DNA from: Bordetella parapertussis
GTDB taxonomy: Bacteria; Pseudomonadota; Gammaproteobacteria; Burkholderiales; Casimicrobiaceae
Assembly (NCBI GenBank): GCA_943331295.2
Contig: CALQLA020000019.1
Span: 23,785 to 87,784, forward strand
DNA length: 64,000 bases
Direction: 5' to 3'
Positions 1 to 10,510 of this stretch are shown piece after piece. Every line of letters begins with the position of its first letter. Positions within the stretch are counted from its first letter, which is position 1. A program made the translations under genes and the position numbers. The notes beneath the pieces are model-generated. The model worked only from the letters and a program-made list of their open reading frames with translations. It searched no databases and was not told where the DNA came from.

Positions 1-108
1 GATTCGAAACACCGGACCCCCCGCCCGCCGGGCACGCATGGCTTTGCCGGTTGCTTGTAGAGGTAGGACGGTCGCGTCGACCGACGTGAAATCAAACTGG
101 AGGTAACA

Positions 109-1191
109 ATGGAACGACGTTCCTTTCTGAAAAAAGCGGGGGTCGGCATGGCTGCCGGCGCCATCGCTGCACCGGCAATCGCCCAGGGCTCGCCGGCCGT
201 CAAGTGGCGCATCACGTCCAGCTTCCCCAAGAGCCTCGACACCATCTACGGCGGCGCCGAGGTCCTGGCGAAGCGCGTCAAGGCGATCACCGGCGGCAAG
301 TTCGACATCCAGGTGTTCGCAGCCGGCGAAATCGCCCCGGGCCCGCAGGCGCTGGACGTCGTCCAGAACGGCACCGTCGAGTGCTGCCACACCTGCTCGT
401 ACTACTTCGTCGGCAAGGACAAGGCGTTCGCGTTCGGCACCGCCATTCCGTTCGGCCTCAACAACCGCCAGCAGAACGCCTGGGTCTACCACGGTGGCGG
501 CCAGAAGCTGCTCGACGAGTTCTACAGCAACTACAACATCGTCTCGTTCCTCGGCGGCAATACCGGCACCCAGATGGGCGGCTGGTTCCGCAAGGAAATC
601 AAGACGGTCGCGGACTGCAAGGGCATCAAGATGCGCATCGCGGGTCTCGGCGGCACGATCCAGGCCGCGCTCGGCATGGTGCCGCAGCAGATCCCGGGCG
701 GCGACATCTACCCCGCGCTGGAAAAGGGCACGATCGACGCCGCGGAATGGGTCGGCCCGTACGACGACGAGAAGCTCGGCTTCTACAAGATCGCCAAGAA
801 CTACTATTTCCCGGGCTGGTGGGAGCCGGGCCCGTCGATCCACTTCTTCGTCAACAAGAAGGCGTGGGACGCGCTGCCCGCCGAGTACAAGGACGCCTTC
901 CAGGCGGCCGCGTACGAAGCCAACGTGAACATGATGGCCCTGTACGACGACCAGAACCCGGCCGCGCTGCGCCGCCTGATCCAGAACGGCGTCCAGCTGC
1001 GCAGCTTCTCGCCGGAAATCATGGACGCGGCGTACAAGGCCGCGGTTGCGTTCTACGCCGAGGAGTCGGGCAAGAATCCCGCGTTCAAGAAGCTGTACGA
1101 CGCGCTGCTCGCCTACCAGAAGACGCAGAACCAGTGGTTCAGCGTTGCGGAGTTCCGGATGGACGCGTTCCTGCAGTCGCACATCAAGTAG
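109..1191 (+). CDS. dctP: TRAP transporter periplasmic substrate-binding protein (DctP family)
   Basis: Periplasmic binding protein of a tripartite ATP-independent transporter, which delivers an organic or keto acid to the DctQM membrane pair. The 360-residue length is normal for the family. The N-terminus has a twin-arginine-like signal (RRSFLKKAG, residues 3-11) and an Ala-rich stretch ending AIAQ at about residue 26, so export by Tat is likely. The start is supported by GGAGGT seven bases upstream. The gene converges on dctM/dctQ, which lie on the other strand, so the three subunits are not one transcript but are probably one system. Substrate cannot be read from sequence; mannitol/chloroaromatic-type and 2-oxo-acid-type TRAP proteins look similar. 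Confidence 0.9.
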   Translation: MERRSFLKKAGVGMAAGAIAAPAIAQGSPAVKWRITSSFPKSLDTIYGGAEVLAKRVKAITGGKFDIQVFAAGEIAPGPQALDVVQNGTVECCHTCSYYFVGKDKAFAFGTAIPFGLNNRQQNAWVYHGGGQKLLDEFYSNYNIVSFLGGNTGTQMGGWFRKEIKTVADCKGIKMRIAGLGGTIQAALGMVPQQIPGGDIYPALEKGTIDAAEWVGPYDDEKLGFYKIAKNYYFPGWWEPGPSIHFFVNKKAWDALPAEYKDAFQAAAYEANVNMMALYDDQNPAALRRLIQNGVQLRSFSPEIMDAAYKAAVAFYAEESGKNPAFKKLYDALLAYQKTQNQWFSVAEFRMDAFLQSHIK

Positions 1192-1216
1192 GCCCGTTCC
1201 ACCGGGCAAAGAAAAA

Positions 1217-1244
1217 CCCCGCGGCGCGCCGCGGGGTTTTTTTT
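1217..1244. terminator. Rho-independent terminator between convergent TRAP genes
   Basis: A perfect 20-base palindrome (1217-1236, CCCCGCGG core) is followed on the plus strand by eight T (1237-1244) and preceded by five A (1212-1216). It therefore works as a terminator for dctP and can also serve the minus-strand dctM transcript, which ends 85 bases away. Confidence 0.92.
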
Positions 1245-1301
1245 GGTGTCGCCCTGTGGGGGCTGCTCTACTGGCCGGCTCCCCTGGAAGCGCCCCGCGC
1301 C

Positions 1302-3133
<1,832 letters not shown>

Positions 3134-3137
<4 letters not shown>

Positions 3138-3787
3138 TTTCCGTCTCCCTTGCCGCCGTTGCCGATCATCTGCTTGTCCATCCCCACGATGTCGACGACT
3201 TCGGCCGCCACGTGGTGCTTCTTGATTTCCTCGGCCAGCTGCTCCTCGGCGCTCGGGCCCTGGGCCTTGTCCAGCACGTTGGGGCCGGCGCCGGTCAGGA
3301 ACGCGAAGCGCTTGATCAGCTCGGAGATGCCCTGCATGAACAGCATGAAGAACCCGACGGGCATGAGGAGCCGCACGGGCCAGCGGATCAGCCCGCCCGG
3401 GTTGGCGGAGCCTTCGCCGGAGGTCCACGCCAGCATGAACACGGTCCACGACATGTAGGTCGTCATGATCACCATCGGCATCAGGAACACGATGATCCCG
3501 AACACGTCGATCCAGTTCTGCGCGCGCGGCGACCAGCGGCCGAAGATCACGTCGATCCGGATGTGCTCGTTCTTGTTGAGGACGTAGGCGGCGCCCAGCA
3601 GGAAGACGGCCGAGAACAGGTACCACTGGATCTCGAGCAGGCCGTTGGAGCTCCAGTCGATCGCGTAGCGGACGACGGCGTTGCCGGCGCTGATGATCAC
3701 GACGACCAGGATGAGCCAGGTGCTGGCCTTGCCGATCGCATTGTTGATGCGATCGATCATCCGCGATAAGGCAAGAAGTCCGTTCAC
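3134..3787 (-). CDS. dctQ: TRAP transporter small permease DctQ
   Basis: Small four-helix membrane subunit of the TRAP transporter, pairing with DctM. I place the start at a GTG (3787), giving 217 residues beginning VNGLLALSRMIDR, because GGAGGA lies five bases upstream of it; the open frame continues 43 codons further but that part is not hydrophobic and has no such site. Hydrophobic segments occur at about residues 18-40, 55-75, 95-115 and 135-160. The C-terminus is charged (KKHHVAAEVVDIVGM...). The stop overlaps the dctM start by four bases. Confidence 0.85.
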
Positions 3788-3991
3788 GAATCCTCCGAAA
3801 TGCGAGAGCGGTGGCAGCACCGGTAGCTTATGATCGGAACCGTCGCCCGCGCTCCGGTGAGCGGAGCAGATTTTGTCGCCGGCGACCGCCAGATTATAGG
3901 GCGTTTTCCGGGCCACGGGTTCCCCTTTGCGGGCTTCCGGAAGGGTCGTCCCGGCCGGTTGCGGCTCAGCCGGAGGGCGCGGCGGCGCGAG

Positions 3992-4000
3992 TGCTAAAAT
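3992..4000 (+). promoter_or_regulatory. Extended -10 promoter of glyA
   Basis: TGCTAAAAT at 3992-4000 matches an extended -10 element (TGnTATAAT) and lies 38 bases before the glyA ATG. No convincing -35 hexamer is visible 17 bases upstream. Confidence 0.45.
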
Positions 4001-4038
4001 GACGGTCCGCTCGACGAGTGACTTTCCCCGGACCCGCC

Positions 4039-5289
4039 ATGTTCCATCGTTCCCTCACGCTTGCCCAATCCGACCCCGAGCTGTGGGCGGCGATCGCCGC
4101 CGAGAACGCGCGGCAGGAGCAGCACATCGAGCTCATCGCGTCGGAAAACTACGCCAGCCCCGCGGTGATGGCGGCGCAGGGCTCGCAGCTCACGAACAAG
4201 TACGCCGAGGGCTACCCGGGCAAGCGCTACTACGGCGGCTGCGAGAACGTCGACGTCGCCGAGCAGCTCGCCATCGACCGCGTGAAGAAGCTGTTCAACG
4301 CGGCGGCGGCGAACGTGCAGCCCCATTCCGGTGCGCAGGCCAACCAGGCGGTGTTCTTCGCCGCGCTGAAGCCCGGCGACACGGTGCTGGGGATGTCGCT
4401 GCCGCACGGCGGCCACCTCACGCACGGCTCGCCGGTGAACATGAGCGGCAAGTGGTTCAACGTCGTCCCCTACGGCCTGCACCCCGAGACCGAGCTCATC
4501 GACTACGATGCCGCCGAGCGGCTCGCGCACGAGCACAAGCCGAAGCTGATCATTGCCGGCGCCTCGGCGTATTCGCGGGTGATCGACTGGAAGCGCTTCC
4601 GCGGCATCGCCGACGCCGTCGGCGCGCTGTTCATGGTCGACATGGCGCACTACGCGGGGCTGGTCGCCGCCGGGGTCTATCCCACGCCGGTCGGGCACGC
4701 CCATTTCGTCACCAGCACCACGCACAAGACGCTGCGCGGCCCGCGCGGCGGGATCATCCTGACCGAGCCCGAGTACGAGAAGGCGATCAATTCGGCCGTG
4801 TTCCCGGGGCTGCAGGGCGGGCCGCTGATGCACGTGATCGCGGCCAAGGCGGTGGCGTTCGGCGAGGCGCTCGGCAAGGACTTCCGCCGCTACCAGGAGC
4901 GCGTGATCGAGAACGCGCGGGTGCTGGCGCGCGTGATGCAGGACCGGGGCTTGCGGATCGTCTCCGGCGGCACCGACAGCCACCTGTTCCTGGTCGACCT
5001 GCGCGCGAAGAAGATCACCGGCAAGGCGGCCGAGTTCGCGCTGTCGCAGGCGCACATCACCGTCAACAAGAACGCCATCCCCAACGACCCGGAAAAGCCC
5101 TTCGTGACCTCCGGCATCCGCGTGGGCAGCCCGGCGGTGACGACCCGCGGCTTCACGGAAATCGAGTGCGAGGAGCTCGCGCACCTGATCGCCGACGTGC
5201 TCGAGGCGCCGGAAGACGAGGCGGTGCTGGGCCAAGTGCGCGCCAGCGTGGCGGCGTTGAACCACAAGTTCCCGGTCTACGGCGACTGA
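4039..5289 (+). CDS. glyA: Serine hydroxymethyltransferase
   Basis: PLP enzyme that interconverts serine and glycine while charging tetrahydrofolate with a one-carbon unit, in the cytosol. The product is 416 residues, almost the E. coli length. The PLP lysine is Lys230 in STTHKTLRG, and the substrate-binding [12 protein letters not shown] stretch is near the N-terminus. I chose the ATG at 4039 ([10 protein letters not shown]) over the in-frame GTG at 4018, because homologues begin at this point. glyA is followed 19 bases later by nrdR, a very common betaproteobacterial order, so they are probably cotranscribed. Confidence 0.97.
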   Translation: MFHRSLTLAQSDPELWAAIAAENARQEQHIELIASENYASPAVMAAQGSQLTNKYAEGYPGKRYYGGCENVDVAEQLAIDRVKKLFNAAAANVQPHSGAQANQAVFFAALKPGDTVLGMSLPHGGHLTHGSPVNMSGKWFNVVPYGLHPETELIDYDAAERLAHEHKPKLIIAGASAYSRVIDWKRFRGIADAVGALFMVDMAHYAGLVAAGVYPTPVGHAHFVTSTTHKTLRGPRGGIILTEPEYEKAINSAVFPGLQGGPLMHVIAAKAVAFGEALGKDFRRYQERVIENARVLARVMQDRGLRIVSGGTDSHLFLVDLRAKKITGKAAEFALSQAHITVNKNAIPNDPEKPFVTSGIRVGSPAVTTRGFTEIECEELAHLIADVLEAPEDEAVLGQVRASVAALNHKFPVYGD

Positions 5290-5308
5290 CGGCCTTCGAC
5301 TCCCGTCC

Positions 5309-5779
5309 ATGAAGTGCCCGTTTTGCGCCAGCCTCGACACCCAGGTCATCGACTCCCGGGTGGCGGAGCCCGGCGACTCGATCCGCCGCCGCCGCCGCTG
5401 CCCGGCCTGCCAGAAGCGCTTCACCACGTACGAGACGGTGGAGCTGCGGCTGCCGCAGGTGGTCAAGACCAACGGCACCCGGTCGGACTTCGACATCGCG
5501 AAGCTCCGCAACGGCTTCCAGCGGGCGCTGCACAAGCGGCCGGTCCCGACCGAGTTCGTCGACCAGGCGGTCGACCGCATCGTCTCGCAGGTGCTGGCGC
5601 TGGGCGAGCGCGAGATCGCGTCGCGGCAGGTCGGCGAGATGGTGATGCAGGAGCTCTACAAGCTGGACAAGGTCGCCTACATCCGCTTCGCGTCGGTCTA
5701 TCGCTCGTTCCAGGACGTGTCCGACTTCCGCGACGCGCTGCTCGAGGTCGAGGCCAGCCCCAAGCGCGGCCGCCGCTAG
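5309..5779 (+). CDS. nrdR: Transcriptional repressor NrdR
   Basis: Zinc-ribbon and ATP-cone repressor of ribonucleotide reductase genes. The zinc ligands are Cys3, Cys6, Cys31 and Cys34 (CPFC...CPAC), followed by the ATP-cone domain from about residue 49 ([16 protein letters not shown]). Length (156 residues) is typical. It lies between glyA and ribD with short spacers (19 and 12 bases). No NrdR box pair was identified inside this window, so its targets lie elsewhere. Confidence 0.96.
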   Translation: MKCPFCASLDTQVIDSRVAEPGDSIRRRRRCPACQKRFTTYETVELRLPQVVKTNGTRSDFDIAKLRNGFQRALHKRPVPTEFVDQAVDRIVSQVLALGEREIASRQVGEMVMQELYKLDKVAYIRFASVYRSFQDVSDFRDALLEVEASPKRGRR

Positions 5780-5791
5780 CGGCCGACCACG

Positions 5792-6892
5792 ATGCCCACC
5801 TACACCGACGCCGATCGAGGCTTCATGGGGCGGGCCTTGGTGCTGGCCGAGCGCGGCCTCTACACCGCCACGCCGAATCCCCGCGTCGGCTGCGCGATCG
5901 TCCGTGACGGGCGGCTCGTCGGCGAGGGCTGGCACGAGCGCGCCGGCGCCCCGCACGCGGAAGTGAACGCACTGGCCGACGCCGCCGCGCGCGGTTTCGA
6001 CGTCCGCGGCGCCACGATGTACGTCACGCTCGAACCCTGCAGCCACACCGGCCGCACGCCGCCGTGCACCGACGCGATCGTCGCCGCCGGCATCGCGCGC
6101 GTCGTCGTGGCGATGGCCGATCCGAACCCGCAGGCGGCGGATGGCGCCGCGAGGCTCCGCGCGGCCGGGGTCGCCGTCGACATCGGGCTCTGCGCCGACG
6201 ACGCGCGGGAGCAGAACCCCGGCTTTGTCGCGCGCGTCACCCGCGGCATGCCCTGGGTGCGGATGAAGGTCGCGGCGAGCCTCGACGGCCGCACCGCGCT
6301 GGCCAGCGGCGAGAGCCAGTGGATCACCGGCGCCGACGCCCGCGCCGACGGCCACCGCTGGCGCGCGCGGGCCTGCGCGGTGATGACCGGCATCGGCACT
6401 GTCCGGCAGGACGATCCGGCGCTGACGGTGCGCGCGGTCGAGACGCCGCGCCAGCCGCTGCGGGTGATCGTCGACCGCAATGCGGAGACGCCGGCGGATG
6501 CGCAGGTGCTGGGCGGCGCCGGGGCGCTGGTCGCGACGGCCGGCGGGCGCAACCCCCGCTGGCCGGCCAAGGTCGAGGTGCTGGCGCTGCCCGACACCGA
6601 AGGGAGGGTCGATCTCGCGGCGCTGATGCGCGAGCTCGCCGCGCGCGGCGTCAACGAGCTGCACGTCGAGGCCGGTGGCAAGCTCAACGGCGCGCTGCTC
6701 GCCGCGGGCCTCGTCGACGAGCTGCTGCTCTATTACGCGCCCTGCCTGCTGGGCGATCCCGCGCGCGGCATGGCCGAGTTTCCGGGCGGGCTCGCCTGCC
6801 TGGCGGACCGCGTCGCGCTGTCGGTCCATTCGGTCGGTCGCGTCGGCGACGACATCCGGGTGCTCGCCCGCGTCCTCCGGAGGAAAACCTGA
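5792..6892 (+). CDS. ribD: Bifunctional pyrimidine deaminase/reductase RibD
   Basis: Catalyses the second and third steps of riboflavin synthesis: deamination of the pyrimidine produced from GTP, then NADPH reduction of the ribosyl side chain. The N-terminal deaminase domain has HAE at 55-57 and the zinc pair Cys83/Cys92 in PCSHTGRTPPC. The C-terminal reductase domain starts at about residue 148 (PWVRMKVAASLDGRTAL). The 366 residues match the family. The stop overlaps the next start as TGATG, coupling it to ribE. Confidence 0.96.
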   Translation: MPTYTDADRGFMGRALVLAERGLYTATPNPRVGCAIVRDGRLVGEGWHERAGAPHAEVNALADAAARGFDVRGATMYVTLEPCSHTGRTPPCTDAIVAAGIARVVVAMADPNPQAADGAARLRAAGVAVDIGLCADDAREQNPGFVARVTRGMPWVRMKVAASLDGRTALASGESQWITGADARADGHRWRARACAVMTGIGTVRQDDPALTVRAVETPRQPLRVIVDRNAETPADAQVLGGAGALVATAGGRNPRWPAKVEVLALPDTEGRVDLAALMRELAARGVNELHVEAGGKLNGALLAAGLVDELLLYYAPCLLGDPARGMAEFPGGLACLADRVALSVHSVGRVGDDIRVLARVLRRKT

Positions 6893-7554
6893 TGTTCACC
6901 GGCATCGTGCAAGCCGTCGGCACCATCGCCGCCGCCACGCCGCAGGGCGACGGCCTGCGGCTCGCCATCGATCCCGGGCCGCTCGACATCGCCGACGTCG
7001 GCATCGGCGACAGCATCGCGGTGAACGGCTGCTGCCTGACGGTGGTGGTGCGGTCGCCCGCGGACGCGCCGCCCCGTCTCGCGTTCGACGTCTCCGGCGA
7101 AACGCTGCGATGCACGACCGGCCTCGACGGCCGCAGCAGCGTCAACCTCGAGAAGGCGCTGCGGCTCGCCGACCGCCTGGGCGGCCACCTGATGACGGGC
7201 CACGTCGACGGCGTCGGCACGGTGGTCGCATTCGAGGCTGTCGGCGCCGTGCCGGCTGCCGCGCCCGGCGCGACGCCGACGTCCTGGCGGCTCGAGATCG
7301 AGGCGCCGGCCGCGCTCGCGCGCTTCATCGCCGCGAAGGGCTCGATCGCCGTGCAGGGCGTGAGCCTCACGGTGAACGCCGTCGCCGGCGCCCGCTTCGA
7401 GGTCAACCTGATCCCGCACACGCTGGCGGTGACCACGCTCGGCGCGCTCGCGGCGGGGGCGAGCGTCAACCTCGAGATCGATCTCGTCGCGCGCTACGTG
7501 GCCCGGCTGCACGAGGCGCCGTTCGCCGCCGCGCCCGTGACGTCCGCCCGATGA
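6892..7554 (+). CDS. ribE: Riboflavin synthase alpha chain
   Basis: Dismutates two 6,7-dimethyl-8-ribityllumazines to riboflavin in the last pathway step. It begins MFTGIVQAVG, the hallmark of the family, and has the two tandem lumazine-binding barrels (about residues 1-95 and 96-200), the second containing KGSIAVQGVSLTVN. GAGGA lies upstream of the start. The stop overlaps the next gene as ATGA. Its usual partner genes ribBA and ribH are about 50 kb away in this window. Confidence 0.95.
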   Translation: MFTGIVQAVGTIAAATPQGDGLRLAIDPGPLDIADVGIGDSIAVNGCCLTVVVRSPADAPPRLAFDVSGETLRCTTGLDGRSSVNLEKALRLADRLGGHLMTGHVDGVGTVVAFEAVGAVPAAAPGATPTSWRLEIEAPAALARFIAAKGSIAVQGVSLTVNAVAGARFEVNLIPHTLAVTTLGALAAGASVNLEIDLVARYVARLHEAPFAAAPVTSAR

Positions 7555-8345
7555 CGCCCGCGCCTCCCGCCTACGTCAAGCTGACCACGGCGCTGCCCGT
7601 GCGCAACGTGCCGCTGTCGCGGCCGCTGCGCTGGCTGCGCCTCGGCTGGCGCGATTTCCGGCGCGTGCCGTGGCCCGGCATGCTGCACGGCGTGCTCGTC
7701 GCCGCGGGCGGCCTCGCGATCTTCGCGGCGACGCTGCAGCAGCAGTTCATGCTGGTCGGCGCGGTGTCCGGCTTCGTCATCGTCGGGCCGATCCTCGCCA
7801 CCGGCCTCTACGAGCTCTCCCGCCTCATCTCGCGCGGGCAGCAGCCGACGCTCCGCGACGCCGTCGCCGCGTGGCGGCGCGGCACCGGCCCGCTGGTGTG
7901 GATGGGCGTCCTGCTCGGGATCGCGGGAACGCTGTGGGTCGGCGTTTCGGCGGCGCTGTTCGCGCTGTTCGTCCGCGTGCCTATCACCGGGCCGGAGACG
8001 TTCCTGCGCTATGTCGCCGCGGTGCAGGGCGATTTCCTGTTCCTGATGTGGCTGGTCGCGGGGGCATTGGGTGCCGCCGTCGTGTTCGCTGCCACCGCCG
8101 TTTCGCCGCCGCTGATGCTCGGGCGCAAGGTCGGGCTGCGGCTGGCGGTGCTGACGAGTGTCCGCGCCGTCGGCGAGAACCCGGGCGCGATGGCCCTCTG
8201 GGCCGCGCTGATCATGGTCGCCACCGCGCTGTCGCTGGCGACGTTCATGGCCGGCTTCGTCATTGCCATTCCGGTCATCGGCCATGCGACGTGGCACGCG
8301 TATCGCGACGTCGTCGACACCGCCGGCACCGCGTTGCGGAACTGA
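7551..8345 (+). CDS. DUF2189-type integral membrane protein
   Basis: A 264-residue protein with a short charged N-terminus (RPLRWLRLGWRDFRRVPWPG) and about six hydrophobic segments starting near residue 43, ending with an amphipathic tail (IGHATWHAYRDVVDTAG). This arrangement resembles the DUF2189 family, for which no biochemical function is known to me. It overlaps ribE by four bases, so it is translated with the riboflavin genes. That coupling may be only transcriptional convenience; a role in flavin handling would be speculation. Confidence 0.75.
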   Translation: MTPAPPAYVKLTTALPVRNVPLSRPLRWLRLGWRDFRRVPWPGMLHGVLVAAGGLAIFAATLQQQFMLVGAVSGFVIVGPILATGLYELSRLISRGQQPTLRDAVAAWRRGTGPLVWMGVLLGIAGTLWVGVSAALFALFVRVPITGPETFLRYVAAVQGDFLFLMWLVAGALGAAVVFAATAVSPPLMLGRKVGLRLAVLTSVRAVGENPGAMALWAALIMVATALSLATFMAGFVIAIPVIGHATWHAYRDVVDTAGTALRN

Positions 8346-8372
8346 GGCGCCGTCGCGGCGCGCGATCACGAC

Positions 8373-8579
8373 ATGTTCGGCTTCACCGAAGCGCAGATTT
8401 CCGGGTTCGGCCTCACCTTCGGGCTCGGCGGCTTCGTGCTGTTCATGTTCTTCATCATCTGGAATCTCGCGAAGGAGTCAAAAGCCGGCCGGCTCGGCAC
8501 GTTCGTGCTGTTCTTCGTCCTCGCGTTCGGGATGATGGGGTTCCTCGCGAAGACGATCCTGGTCTGGTTCATGGAGTAG
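8373..8579 (+). CDS. DUF2788 small membrane protein
   Basis: A 68-residue protein with two hydrophobic helices (about residues 12-30 and 42-66) separated by a polar loop NLAKESKAGRLG. Sequence and size match the DUF2788 family found in beta- and gammaproteobacteria. Function unknown. It follows the previous membrane protein by 27 bases and is probably the end of the ribDE transcript. Confidence 0.8.
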   Translation: MFGFTEAQISGFGLTFGLGGFVLFMFFIIWNLAKESKAGRLGTFVLFFVLAFGMMGFLAKTILVWFME

Positions 8580-8618
8580 CTGGCGGCGGGTCCGCGCGGG
8601 GCTTGGGACCGCATCTCA

Positions 8619-8624
8619 TATACT
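8619..8624 (+). promoter_or_regulatory. Possible -10 element for ispD
   Basis: TATACT (8619-8624) differs from the -10 consensus at one base and lies about 85 bases before the ispD start. No well-spaced -35 hexamer is visible, so this is tentative. Confidence 0.3.
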
Positions 8625-8708
8625 GCGCATGTCGTGCGCCCGCTGCCCGCTGCCCGCGGTCGCCAGCTGGCCGACGCCATCAACTTCATTCACCACACCC
8701 TCGCCGCC

Positions 8709-9398
8709 ATGCGCCATTTCGCACTCATCGCCGCCGGCGGGCATGGCGCCCGCTTCGGCACGCCGATGCCCAAGCAATACCTGCCGCTCCTGGGCAAGGC
8801 CACGCTCCGCCATTCGATCGAAAGGCTCGGCTCCGCGCTGCCCCTTGCCGGGATGTTCGTGGTGATTGCCGAGGACGATCGCTGGTACGACGCCGAGGTC
8901 GGCGCGCTGGCCGGCGTGACGGTTCTGCGCTGCGGTGGCGCGGACCGCGGCGCGTCCATCCGCAATGCCCTTGCGGCGATGGCGGGCGTCGACGACGACG
9001 ACTGGATCCTGGTCCACGACGGCGCCCGGCCCTGCATCGATCGCGCGGCGCTGCAGCGCCTTGTGCGCGAGATCGCGGACGACCCCGTCGGCGGCCTGCT
9101 CGGGCACCCCGTTACCGGCACGCTGAAGCGCGCCGACGCCACCGGGCGAATCACCGCGACCGTGTCGCGCGCCGGCATCTGGGAAGCGCAGACTCCGCAG
9201 ATGTTCCGCTACGGGTTGCTCTCCCGGGCACACTCGCGCGGTGCAGGCGACCCGCCGACCGACGACGCGCAGGCGGTCGAGGCGCTCGGCTTGCAGCCGC
9301 GGCTGGTGCTGGGCAGCGCGACCAACATCAAGATCACCTACGCCGACGACCTCGCGCTGGCGGCGGCGATCCTCGCGGCCGAGGCGGCACCGGCCTGA
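8709..9398 (+). CDS. ispD: 2-C-methyl-D-erythritol 4-phosphate cytidylyltransferase
   Basis: Third enzyme of the non-mevalonate isoprenoid pathway: joins CTP to methylerythritol phosphate. The nucleotide-binding loop AAGGHGARFG followed by PKQYLPLLGK is near the N-terminus, and the family motif HDGARPC lies at about residues 104-110. I chose the ATG at 8709 (MRHFALIAAGG) because the family begins at this point, although the frame is open from 8634. 229 residues is normal. ispF usually follows ispD; here it is absent and the next gene is convergent. Confidence 0.95.
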   Translation: MRHFALIAAGGHGARFGTPMPKQYLPLLGKATLRHSIERLGSALPLAGMFVVIAEDDRWYDAEVGALAGVTVLRCGGADRGASIRNALAAMAGVDDDDWILVHDGARPCIDRAALQRLVREIADDPVGGLLGHPVTGTLKRADATGRITATVSRAGIWEAQTPQMFRYGLLSRAHSRGAGDPPTDDAQAVEALGLQPRLVLGSATNIKITYADDLALAAAILAAEAAPA

Positions 9399-9436
9399 CG
9401 CGCGCGGCGCCGCCGCGTCGCAGCGTCCGTCCCGTG

Positions 9437-10510
9437 CTAGCCGGCGCCGGGGATCACCCAGCCGTCGGTGACGGCGAGCCGGATCGACGCCCCCGGCGCG
9501 AAGGCGCAGGGCTCGGGCACGTCCAGATGCAGGTGCCGGTCGGGCGCGCCTTCGATGTGCGCCTCGACGCGGAACCAGCCGCCCCGGTACACGGCGCGAT
9601 CGACGCGCGCAGGAACGCCGGGCGCGTCGGGCGCGACGATCGCGAGGTCGCGGGCACGCAGGCAGGCGAGCGCGCGGATCGCCGGCTGCTGGCCCGGAGC
9701 GCAGCGCAGCCGCACCACGTGGCCGTGGAGGTCGGCGGCGCAGGTCCCGTCGCGATCGATCCGGCGGACGGTCACCGGGAGCACCATGCCCTCGCCGACG
9801 AAGCCGGCGACGACGGCGTCGGCGGGCTCGCGATAGAGCGTCGAAGGCGTCGCGACCTGCAACAGGCGCCCCTGGTCCATCACCGCGATGCGGTCGGCGA
9901 GCGCCATCGCCTCGGCCTGGTCGTGCGTGATGTAGACCATCGTCGTGCCGGTGCGCGTGTGGAACTGCGCGAACTCGTCCTCCATCGACGCCCGCAACTG
10001 CACGTCGAGGTTCGCCAGCGGCTCGTCCAGCAGGACCACCGACGGCTCGGTGACGAGGCAGCGGGCGAGCGCCACGCGCTGCCGCTGGCCGCCGGACAGC
10101 TGCGCCGGCCGGCGGGCGCCGAAGCCGTCGAGCTCGACCAGCGCCAGCGCCGCATCGACGCGGCGCGCGCGCTCGGGGTCCTTCACGCCGGCGACGGTGA
10201 GCCCGTAGGCGACGTTCTCGGCGACCGTCATGTGCGGCCACAGCGCGTACGACTGGAACACGATGCCGATGCGGCGCCGCTCCGGCGGCACGTGCCGCCC
10301 GGTCGACGACACCACCTCGTCGCCGATCGTAATCCGCCCCGAATCCAGCCGGTCGAAGCCCGCGATCTGGCGCAGCAGCGTGGTCTTGCCGCATCCGGAG
10401 GCGCCGAGGATGGCCATGAACTCGCCGTCCTTCACGTCGAGCGAAACGTCGTCCAGCGCGCGCAGCGCACCGTAGGCCTTGGTTACGCGGTCGATCGTCA
10501 GTCGCGCCAT
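9437..10510 (-). CDS. ABC transporter ATP-binding protein, Fe(III)/spermidine type
   Basis: ATPase of a binding-protein-dependent importer. Walker A GASGCGKTT (36-44), signature LSGGQ (138-142) and Walker B VVLLDEP (158-164) are intact, followed by a C-terminal TOBE-like regulatory region of about 110 residues, as in FbpC/PotA. The start at 10510 (MARLTIDRVTKAYG) overlaps the permease stop by 13 bases. The binding protein and fused permease upstream point to iron(III) or a related small ligand (2-aminoethylphosphonate, thiamine and putrescine importers look alike). Confidence 0.9.
   Translation of the reverse strand: MARLTIDRVTKAYGALRALDDVSLDVKDGEFMAILGASGCGKTTLLRQIAGFDRLDSGRITIGDEVVSSTGRHVPPERRRIGIVFQSYALWPHMTVAENVAYGLTVAGVKDPERARRVDAALALVELDGFGARRPAQLSGGQRQRVALARCLVTEPSVVLLDEPLANLDVQLRASMEDEFAQFHTRTGTTMVYITHDQAEAMALADRIAVMDQGRLLQVATPSTLYREPADAVVAGFVGEGMVLPVTVRRIDRDGTCAADLHGHVVRLRCAPGQQPAIRALACLRARDLAIVAPDAPGVPARVDRAVYRGGWFRVEAHIEGAPDRHLHLDVPEPCAFAPGASIRLAVTDGWVIPGAG

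Noticed and set aside
1..10. GATTCGAAAC at the window edge resembling a tRNA T-arm on the minus strand
   Set aside because: The base pairing expected around the TTCGAAT loop (G53-C61) is absent, and no anticodon arm follows.
8634..8708. Extended N-terminus for IspD (25 extra residues)
   Set aside because: The family starts at the nucleotide-binding strand coded from 8709; the extra part has no similarity.
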